Below, one piece after another: positions 12,401 to 18,033 of a stretch of 64,000 nucleotides of DNA. The notes beneath the pieces were generated by a model. The model was not told the DNA's origin, did not search any database, and saw nothing but the letters and a program-made list of their open reading frames with translations. The position numbers and the translations under genes were made by a program. The stretch comes from Flavobacteriaceae bacterium MAR_2009_75 (GTDB taxonomy: Bacteria; Bacteroidota; Bacteroidia; Flavobacteriales; Flavobacteriaceae). Position 1 is the first letter of the stretch. Each line of letters opens with the position of its first letter. Where the stretch lies: NCBI GenBank assembly GCA_002813285.1, contig PHTZ01000001.1, positions 2,293,501 through 2,357,500 of the forward strand. The letters run 5' to 3'.

Positions 12401-15400
12401 CCAGAATCTACAACTATTGAAATTGCCCCGTTTGATTCGCCAAAACAAGTTACAGCGGTTGGTGTTGGGGTAATTGAGATAGGAGCGTCTTGGTTTACGG
12501 TAATCGTGTACATGGCCGAACAGTAATCTGCTCCCCCACTGTTGTCGCGTACATACACATCATAATCTCCTGCAGCCGAAACTGTAACTGGATTATCAGT
12601 GCTGAAATCACCATTCGTTACTGCAGTTCCATTAGTTACAACAGCGAATACATAGTTATTGTCCCCACCAGAAGCAGAAATAGTAATATCTGTATCCGTT
12701 GCACAGGCCGTAATAGTAGGAGCTGATGCGCTAACCGTTAATTGAGGGTCTATGGTAATATTCTGTAATACACCGGTACATCCTAGTCCGTCTTGAACAT
12801 TAATGGTATAAGTACCGTTTGAAAGACCGCTAAAAGTGTGTGTTGTACTGTTTGCTGGAGTTGGGCTTACCCAGGGGTTTCCGTTTATACTGAAGGTATA
12901 ATCTCCATTCCCATCAGTAACATCAACCTGAATGGTAGCCGTATTTCCTCCAGGATAACAAGCTGTTGGTGTAACGTTAAAAGTTATAGGATTTGCCGCA
13001 GTCACCGTCAAAGCAGTATCAATGGCATCTTCACATGAATTGGCATCCCGTACGCGAACAATATAATCACCCGCAGCTAAACCGGAAAAGACGGTGTTAG
13101 CACCATTAGTAGCAAAATCATTAGTTCCCACTATAGCACCCAGATTATCTTCCAATTGGTATTCGTAGGCAGCAGTACCACCGGTAACACTAGCTGTTAT
13201 GGTAGCCCCACCATTGGTACAACTTAATTCGGTTGTAATTGAAGCAAATGCTTCCAGTGCATCTGGTGCGTTAATAGTCTGTGTAAGCGTTCTTGAACAT
13301 GTTGTTTCATCTGCTTTTCTAACCACGAAGGTATGAGAACCATCACCAAGGGTTGAAGCAGAAGTAACCGGTGAAGTTGTTGAAGTTATAAAAGCAGCAC
13401 CGTCTATGGAATACTCAAATCCGGCTGCGTTAAAGTTTTCAACTTCAAAAGTTATTGAGCCATTGTTTAGTCCGTTACAACTTGCATCTGTAGAGCCAGT
13501 AATATTTGCGGTAAAGACATTACCGGCAACAACGGTTACAGCAGTTTCAACAGTTTGTTCACAAACTTCCGGCACTTGATGAACTACGATATCATCAAGG
13601 GCAAAATCATTACCACCATTACCAGTGACTTCAGATCTAATTATGAAATCGAGAGTAGTATTTGAACCAGGGTTAAGGGTGGCCGTAAATTCAACCCAAT
13701 CACTAGACCCCGTGTTTTTTGTAATTTCTCCAGTCCTTATGGATTGAACAATATTTGTTGTTCCCGCTTCCCTTATTTCTACGGTTAAATTTGGATCAAG
13801 ACCACTGGTGCCTTGCCGCAGAAGATTCATAACGTATAGCGTAACACTTAAATCTTGGTTAGGAATAACATCATTTATTTGTTTAGAATAGATGATTTGA
13901 GTTGGCGTTGGTGTACCAACATTCATTACCAAGTAGCGCCCTTGTCCTGTTCTTGTTCCTGAAGTATGATCTATCGGATTAATCCATGTACCAAAAGGAG
14001 CCTCCAGTTCGCTGGTAACAGTGTATTCAAAATCGTTAACGTTTCTGTTTGAATCACCGGGAGCATCATTTGTCTGGTCCTCATAGGTATAACCGATGGT
14101 ATTGGGGCTAGGAATAGTTGCTCCGCTACCAAAATCTTCACTAAGCAATACACTTGGCGTTGGTGGTGTCTGTGAGCTATAGTTTGTACTTACCGTATAG
14201 GTTCCTGGTCCTACATTAAGGAACACATTGCTCGTAGGGTCCGGTGAATTGGGAACCCCATCTAAGGCATAGGTATAATTGTACGTTGCAATGTTTGGTG
14301 TTGCCGTTACAGTTGCCAATCCGTCACAATCATAGCTTACTTCAGGGGTAAGGGTTACTTCAGGCTCTTCAGGTACGTCTTCTACGGTAACGTTCATAGG
14401 AAATTCACATGAAGCATCTCTAACAATAACTGTATAATCTCCCGGAGGAAGGGTTGCCGTACTTGATGCACCGTAGCTAGCGCCACCATCAAAACTGTAT
14501 TCATATGGAGCTGTACCCCCCGTAACATTGGTCACTCTTACCTCTGCACCGTTAGGGTCACAGGTAGCATCTCTGGAAACACCGGCAGAAGCACTAAGAG
14601 GAAAGGGTTCGGTCAGGTTTACGGTTTGAGTGAAACTACAACCCGATGAATCGGTTACAGATACTTCATAAGTGCCGGCAATCAGGTTCACAAAGTTTGG
14701 CGTGTCTTGAGTTGTGGTTCCGCCATCTATACTGAACTGGTATGGGGCTACACCACCTGTTGTATTTATGGTAATTGCTCCGTCCGAATCTCCACTACAC
14801 GAGGGCGAAATTTCGGTTATGGAGTCCAGGGTCATGGCCCCGTTATCATTTATGGTTACTTCATTTGAAAAGGCAAAACAGTTGTTAGAATCAACAATGA
14901 CAAAAGAATAGGTTCCATCTTCACCAGGAAAATACTCATCTACATCATCGGCATCGGTATCTCTCCATCCGAAAGTAAAATTAGGGTTCGTATCATAGGC
15001 GTCGCCAGGAATAGAGGCTACATCTGGGTACAAATCAGTACCGTTTCTACTCCAAATAGCGTATGAATAATCAGGATTAGGAAAACCATTGCTGCCTGTT
15101 AATTGAATAACACCGGCAGTACAACCGATATCACTTATGGTCAGAGCTGTTATTGTGGGGTCTGGGGTGCGACTTACAGTTACGTCTTCGGTATATGAAC
15201 ACCCGTCTTCCGTAGAGACCTCAATAGTATAATCACCTTGATTAACATTAAAAGTATGTGTATTGCTCGTTTGGGCAGTTTCATCGTCTATAAGTGTACC
15301 ATCCGACCTTCTAAGCACATAAGTGTAGTTAGGTTCAACATTAAGCACATCAATTGTGATGGCACCTTGGGTGTTGCAATTGGCGGGAGCCGTTTCTACT

Positions 15401-18033
15401 TCTACTTGAAAATCACGATCTAATATACCTATATCGGGAGTACTAAAAATACAAGCATTCGGTATTGGGTTTCCAGAGCCGTCTAATTGCGTAATATCAA
15501 CACGGTAAGCTCCGTTTGTAGCAATGTCGAAACTAGGACCGTTATTGGCGCTAAATGGCACTACAATCGTGTTGTTCGCTACATCGACCAATTGATAGCC
15601 GTAGCTGCTTCCTAGATTGGTGATGGTAATGTTTCCGTCTGTAGTACAAACAATATCCCTTTCGTTATAAAGTATGTCAAGGTTGTTCTGAAAAACATCA
15701 AAATAGAATCTACTAAAACATCCGTTTTGGTAGTTTACAACCAATCTATACTTGCCTGCGGCACCTACGTTAAAGTTATTGCCATCTGCTGCAAAGTCCC
15801 AATCACAGGTCAGGTTTTTATTGGCACAATCATCTGGCGCAGCAAGACAGCTGCCTTCATCTAGTCGCTCCCAAGTCAGGCTTTGGGCGTCTGTGATATT
15901 TACCTGAAGAAGTTGCGAATCATTAGAACCACAAAGAAAAATTTTTGGCAGAAGATCACCATCTACACTACACTGAACAATTTCACCCTGAATGTCGTTG
16001 GTGGGGTCGGCATCTGAATTAAGGTCGTTGAAATAATCAATAATCGGGTTGGTCTGTGTGGTGCCAAAGCGTTCGACAATTATAATCTCTTTAAAGCCTT
16101 TACAGGGGTCGGCAACAATTTTGTCGACAATGTAAGTTCCTACTTCATTTACGGTTATTGTACTTGGGTCATTGTCTGGGTCACCATCATCGATTCTGGT
16201 GTCGGTAGCATCGAATTGACCATTGCCATTGTCGTCTCTTACCCAGATGTATTCATCAAAATTATCACCTGCGTCAAGGTCTGCGGTTAGACCACAGAGT
16301 TGTACGGTTCTGGTAAAGTTACAATCGGAAAGGTCATCTAATAAAAAGTTGGTAGCACCTGGTGTAACAAATCCGCAGTTATCGAAATCTGAAACACTAG
16401 GGTCATCGGTTATCTCATTATCGTTTATTTCACCGCGGTAGGTAGAATAGGCTAGGTTCTGAATCAAGTCGGTACATGCGTCGATAAAATCGAAGCAATT
16501 TTCAGCAACCTGAACACGCATTCGTATAGTTTTTTGAGTTGCAGCAATCGTTACCATTTCGTTGGGTATGGTAAATATTACTTCACGTGTTACCGGGTCG
16601 TATGTGTAAGTTGTGCCATCTGGCATATCGAGATTACCCTCATCAAGGGTAACGTTGATAGGTAACACATCTCGAATTACATAATTTGTGGCATTGTCAT
16701 TACCTAAGTTTTCAAAAGTGAGAACGTAATCCAGTATTTGGCCCAGATTAACCCCTTGACCGGTAATATCATTTCCCGCAATATCTTGCACCTTTTTTTC
16801 AAGCACAATTTCTGGCTCAATAATCTCTACATTGAACGAGTTGAAAAACGGATAAAATTGATCTCCGTTAGTCTGAAATCTAAAAGTTGCGGCGGTCTCA
16901 TTATTGGGTATAACCGAATTCGTCGGGTTGTTTATTAAGAATATGTCAGTATCAAAACCCAACGTGTTATTGCTATTGGGCGTTCTGTTGGTTGTGAAAG
17001 CACCATTTAAGGTGATGTTACTATTAAAGAAGTTGTTGGCGGGGTTAGTGCCATTGCTTAAGGTGGTAAAACCACCATTACTGGCGGCTCTTATTCTTAA
17101 TCTATCACCCGTAATTCGATAATCGCCTTCGAGTGCGGCCGCACCTACATTAGCCCGTACGGGCCCCGCAGGAATGGTGTTGAAACCAGAGTAGTTTATA
17201 TCAACTCTGTCGGTATCCCTAACTCTTGCAAAACCATCAAAGGTGGTAATCAGCTTACCGGTCAAATTTGGATTTTCATATACAACTACGAGCGTCCAAC
17301 CTCCAGTAGAGCCTCCGCTACCGGTAAGGGCGCCGGTAGTTGCCCTAATATTGGCAACTGTATATTCCCCCGTAGGGTTGGCGAGGGGGGTGATAAGGTT
17401 AGTGATATCTGCATAACAGGCGTAAGGGCTGTTTTCTCTTACACTGTTATCTGTGCTGGTAAAGCCGTCATATAATATTTCGTCCGCCGTTATATCTACA
17501 TAATTGCCTCCGGGTACTCTTAATCTAACTTGATTAAAATCTGTTTGTCTGCCTTGACCTACAGGTATGTCGTTTTCTCGATAGGTTTGCCCATTATAAA
17601 ACCCATTGGCAGTCGCGCTTGGGTAGGTAGCCGACCAGTAAAGTGCGGCATATCGTATTCGGTTGCAATCTACACTCGGAAAGTTGAAAGTGGCACTACT
17701 AGAACTAAATGTTGAAGCGTCGCCGTCAACATCTATGTACTGCATATCTTTAAAGTCATTGTAATTTAGACCTCCTCCCGTTTCCGTGTTTCCGTTGTTA
17801 TTAGTGCTTAAGTTGTTGTAGGGGTCTTCTGGTTCTGTTGTAGATGTGCCGCCATCCCGGTTCAGAATATTGTTTGAAATAAATGTGAGGTCGCCCTTGA
17901 TATTTGTTTGATACCTAAAATTGTCACCAGAGGGGTAAGTTCGGGTAAACGGCGTGTACTCTTGCGAAAAAGCAGAACAGGCCAGTAAAAATATACCGCC
18001 TGTAATTATTTTCTTTATGTAGTTTGCTAACAT
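3430..18033 (-). CDS. sprB: Giant SprB-like gliding adhesin, T9SS type B cargo
   Basis: This is a 4867-residue secreted protein. The first methionine at 18069 is set aside in favour of ATG at 18031-18033: it starts a clean signal peptide (about 24 residues, ending AFSQ) and overlaps the stop of the upstream gene as TAATG, which suggests coupled translation. Next come an N-terminal beta-rich domain (to about 400), a DUF11-type domain (about 410-530), and about 42 cysteine-anchored repeats of roughly 90 residues (about 790-4640) of the SprB-repeat type, e.g. CSGDSDGAITI followed by GGxxPYxFSI. A T9SS type B sorting domain closes it (about 4778-4867: NFFTPNGDAENQFW, FDRYGREVYR, GDYWYIIKL). In F. 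johnsoniae SprB is the mobile surface adhesin driven by the gliding motor; it is 6497 residues there, so this homologue is shorter. Confidence 0.88.
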   Translation of the reverse strand: MLANYIKKIITGGIFLLACSAFSQEYTPFTRTYPSGDNFRYQTNIKGDLTFISNNILNRDGGTSTTEPEDPYNNLSTNNNGNTETGGGLNYNDFKDMQYIDVDGDASTFSSSSATFNFPSVDCNRIRYAALYWSATYPSATANGFYNGQTYRENDIPVGQGRQTDFNQVRLRVPGGNYVDITADEILYDGFTSTDNSVRENSPYACYADITNLITPLANPTGEYTVANIRATTGALTGSGGSTGGWTLVVVYENPNLTGKLITTFDGFARVRDTDRVDINYSGFNTIPAGPVRANVGAAALEGDYRITGDRLRIRAASNGGFTTLSNGTNPANNFFNSNITLNGAFTTNRTPNSNNTLGFDTDIFLINNPTNSVIPNNETAATFRFQTNGDQFYPFFNSFNVEIIEPEIVLEKKVQDIAGNDITGQGVNLGQILDYVLTFENLGNDNATNYVIRDVLPINVTLDEGNLDMPDGTTYTYDPVTREVIFTIPNEMVTIAATQKTIRMRVQVAENCFDFIDACTDLIQNLAYSTYRGEINDNEITDDPSVSDFDNCGFVTPGATNFLLDDLSDCNFTRTVQLCGLTADLDAGDNFDEYIWVRDDNGNGQFDATDTRIDDGDPDNDPSTITVNEVGTYIVDKIVADPCKGFKEIIIVERFGTTQTNPIIDYFNDLNSDADPTNDIQGEIVQCSVDGDLLPKIFLCGSNDSQLLQVNITDAQSLTWERLDEGSCLAAPDDCANKNLTCDWDFAADGNNFNVGAAGKYRLVVNYQNGCFSRFYFDVFQNNLDILYNERDIVCTTDGNITITNLGSSYGYQLVDVANNTIVVPFSANNGPSFDIATNGAYRVDITQLDGSGNPIPNACIFSTPDIGILDRDFQVEVETAPANCNTQGAITIDVLNVEPNYTYVLRRSDGTLIDDETAQTSNTHTFNVNQGDYTIEVSTEDGCSYTEDVTVSRTPDPTITALTISDIGCTAGVIQLTGSNGFPNPDYSYAIWSRNGTDLYPDVASIPGDAYDTNPNFTFGWRDTDADDVDEYFPGEDGTYSFVIVDSNNCFAFSNEVTINDNGAMTLDSITEISPSCSGDSDGAITINTTGGVAPYQFSIDGGTTTQDTPNFVNLIAGTYEVSVTDSSGCSFTQTVNLTEPFPLSASAGVSRDATCDPNGAEVRVTNVTGGTAPYEYSFDGGASYGASSTATLPPGDYTVIVRDASCEFPMNVTVEDVPEEPEVTLTPEVSYDCDGLATVTATPNIATYNYTYALDGVPNSPDPTSNVFLNVGPGTYTVSTNYSSQTPPTPSVLLSEDFGSGATIPSPNTIGYTYEDQTNDAPGDSNRNVNDFEYTVTSELEAPFGTWINPIDHTSGTRTGQGRYLVMNVGTPTPTQIIYSKQINDVIPNQDLSVTLYVMNLLRQGTSGLDPNLTVEIREAGTTNIVQSIRTGEITKNTGSSDWVEFTATLNPGSNTTLDFIIRSEVTGNGGNDFALDDIVVHQVPEVCEQTVETAVTVVAGNVFTANITGSTDASCNGLNNGSITFEVENFNAAGFEYSIDGAAFITSTTSPVTSASTLGDGSHTFVVRKADETTCSRTLTQTINAPDALEAFASITTELSCTNGGATITASVTGGTAAYEYQLEDNLGAIVGTNDFATNGANTVFSGLAAGDYIVRVRDANSCEDAIDTALTVTAANPITFNVTPTACYPGGNTATIQVDVTDGNGDYTFSINGNPWVSPTPANSTTHTFSGLSNGTYTINVQDGLGCTGVLQNITIDPQLTVSASAPTITACATDTDITISASGGDNNYVFAVVTNGTAVTNGDFSTDNPVTVSAAGDYDVYVRDNSGGADYCSAMYTITVNQDAPISITPTPTAVTCFGESNGAISIVVDSGGNAPFMYSIDNGATYVTENSFPNLSAGTYPVRVRDSNNCETTPQDVVVTEPSQVVAEASITQNYTCLVDGEITVGDVTPTTGGSGDYQYSINGSAWTASSSTGVHTFTDLTDATYSIRVRDANATSCEITLANIIIAPLPTEPTLSTSVTYNCDGTGNITVLPNDASYTYSIDGGTAQPTNVFNDIALESHTITVNYGSDCTVDRTVIVEDGHAFEASITAFENLDCNGDNSGTITIDADNYGTGGYEYSLNGAAFVGPFTAAEQITGLAAQAHSIEVRDVDNAAASLPGCTVTLTQTLTEPDALVASASITSEFTCNNTGATITASATGGTPTYEYQLEDNAGGILTGYQTNPEFTGVLAGDYIVRVRDTNLCIDPINTAITVNAPVVPTFDTTTTACYSGTNDGSIQVDVTAGNGGYSFSLDGGPFVAATPVTGTTHTFDNLANGTYTIDVRDAYGCTAVQQTITIDPQLVASVDVVAISACNDGSITVNATGGNGTLVYAIVPANTDPSGLYSTTNFLNVTSAMATANPAGYDVYVLDNNGASPSCSFVQEDIILTPVATLTASGTATDPECFDGLGSIDATVGGGTGPFTYQLVDLSPADGIDYGTTNTNISTTTLTFNGIGIGDYEITVTDTNSCTVTSSTITINNATEITADIDPILPAACNDPDSNEYGFRFDNVTAPSGGTIEYSYDGGTTWQLSNELRGHVSGTEVFPSIRVTLPSGTICQRDFDRYIIPYPLDNLDISISAIVVDCNDLQVRVQGTAGVAPYEYAYSEDPANFDPTTTTWQPGSTTDSSGATVPAGEGAYTWTGLTPGRTYVFYVRDNTGCVRQSLINVNDLIAEPIEITTELTPTCFGSSTGEIEYTINPTTASSHMRWEFFEVGNPVALQTSGGNIIYNNTINIIGLPEGEYYIEIVQSDGTTDSCTGGSENTYLQELNVLNATATATRDISCNLPGLITVDNITGGGGAPFTYDVTGPAGFTALTGTNTNPVQIPVNSPAGDYTVTINDQYGCSFTMAPVTLDLSPNPTIDSITQDNCSAPIDLTVVGNSAAGNIRYAIAPAGNPAPSTYLDNGGVFNDIAAGSYDVYIIDGNGCMASQTAFVVHPVLSVQARLTKLIDCTASPEATINIEATSGSGSYEYSITNDAGAPAVAQTAFPGNPFDYRAPLAGNYTITIYDTNTPNIAGCNREFTIRVPDRPEPIIDTVTSTDATCNGDSDGTISISAVDNGIGPFTFEITSLDSGAVSIAPTSFTNTSATFTGLAPTTTASGYIVTVTGNAAFNNCSTNSSSIIISEPAAIAVTMDTVVEFGCTTANNQNDASISVASATGGSNAFVRYEFIKNDNPNTVPVEADIVVQNGSNDTYIETDLLGGAYTINVYDDKGCVGTANATIFPFVEISNPTVTIDTDVSCNPGNDAEVTIGVTLTPPSGTPTLEYSVVGTDNAYSVLNQTNDSFTGIGVGNYEVTVTNTDTGCFVQTTFEIEDPNTFEIDATAVDVVCNGDDGSVSFTISDSTNPYTGGFTWQIYNSQGTATTGDDTIIVGATGTSANVGPTTPFNIGAGEYRVEVTQDSNPSCVASELFTIAGPSDPISANRIFTDITCVPGNNGTITITDVTGGWGGYSYLIFDTAGPVIDTNDSANYTSNQKEENLTAATYEVWVMDSRGCAEQLADVTLVDPTPITADLRINQPNCTDLEGEIEVINVMNGQGNNYSYQLQIFNTGTSAFEDMRPIQTSAIFSGLGAGEYQVVVSDQWGCVGTTSTSVDLHEPISPLASVVKTIDCSTTDPGGQITISQTGGSGSFRYDVQYPLSAPATVDDTNNTGIFTNLTQVGDYVFTITDLDPNHGCSTTITQRLETAVIPVLNVDSSTNVTCNGLDDGTISVSVTDNGVGPYTFRIITGPGSSATFPIAATSSTTTSAFFDGLEGSIAGITYTIEARGANNCAITTDVTITELDVLTVDPINIVQYGCTVGNNGNNASVSFTNASGGTGTFNRYVFIRDGSVVQDGSNTTYFETDGLGGSYEIRVYDNAGCSALSATDTILPFVEISDAIVTTTQEAACSPLNNGEIEVGVTVSPSGAIPTLEYVVTGINVTYAQTITSTNNPETFTGLEVGNYSVRITNVDTGCVIETVHRIEDPDVIEVIATKLTDEQCLNDGVDDGSFSIAINNYIGDYNYQVYDINDNPVAGYSGSGNTSTTLAPFTNLPGGVYYVRVSATDAPMCDDDSNYITILAPSAPITATIREESSVSCSNDQGRILIDPTGGEGPYTIRLENNTTSQVYTQTNVEAFIFTGLSAGNFHATITDAFGCVLSDTIDLIRPDDIVASIAATTLSCFNDNTASVTATVNARNIAPVYQYQLNVYDDLLGSNLLRTSVAQNSATFNGLSAGFYSITVTDDVSCSDETLIVEIVNPTEVEAQLIRTSPLTCTTGVEFELSATGGSGTYEFSVDNINWTAMPGNSVNLPLSGMLNAGIYRYFVRDAVNLCTAVQSNSIEEDPIEPLTLIVDSTAAVINCNGDNTASIYADAEGGLGNYQYELYTDVSLSVASRIAGPQPLGQFHNLFAGTYYVNVISDDCTTPAERVDITEPAPLSVIDINNFTNVSCFGAEDGTITVELSGGVGPYQYAISPDLNKFDEKNTFDELPAGDYTIIAQDRNGCFVELQYTIEEPTVLEVSALTTPEVCEGEENGSIELTISGGTASYSTRLADETGFVQDRTTISGLAAGDYIVFIQDDQGCEENVFVTVEPGVNLNATVEPIYGCNGQIPNNYINISIEDESISDEVLYGLDTTDPSEMQLSPYFRDMSPGSHFISIFHENGCMTTHDFEIEHFEPLSIILSQGNINEIVATINGGKEDYTIYFGDIDNGSDNTFYINQTDTYTVTVVDENGCEAVASIYMEFIDIDIPNFFTPNGDAENQFWKPKNDEGFPEILTIIFDRYGREVYRMGAGDRGWDGLYQQKELPTGDYWYIIKLQGENDDREFVGHFTLYR
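4100..15690 (-). repeat. About 42 SprB-type repeats inside the adhesin gene
   Basis: In the translated minus strand a cysteine followed by a D/N/G-rich turn and a short I/V strand recurs about 42 times (CNGDSDGTISI, CFGESNGAISI, CNGLDDGTISV, CEGEENGSIEL). Each is followed about 20 residues later by GG/GxxPYxY and about 30 later by GxYxVxVxDxxGC. Most units thus carry two cysteines, one at each end. The count was made by eye from the anchoring cysteines and may be off by a few. The units are diverged at DNA level, so this is an old array rather than a recent expansion. Confidence 0.8.
13570..14170 (-). other. Jelly-roll-like domain inserted within the SprB repeat array
   Basis: The translated stretch of about 200 residues beginning near SVLLSEDFGSG and ending near DFALDDIVVHQ does not fit the repeat consensus. 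It resembles the carbohydrate-binding/MAM-like jelly rolls common in Bacteroidota surface proteins (opening SEDFGSG, closing G-N-D-F-A-L-DDIVV). It splits one repeat: the halves NYSS and CEQTVETAVTVV on either side align with the uninterrupted NYGSDCTVDRTVIVED in the repeat seven units further on (near 11800). The fold is inferred from motif appearance only. Confidence 0.6.

Noticed and set aside
16585-16600. CACGTG-containing sequence inside sprB as a third parS site
   Set aside because: The arms on either side (TACTT and TTACC) are not complementary, so it lacks the required symmetry.
3430-18033. Regular repeats that could suggest a CRISPR array or satellite
   Set aside because: The units are about 270 bp, diverged, in frame, and encode a protein repeat. 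There are no short identical repeats with unique spacers.
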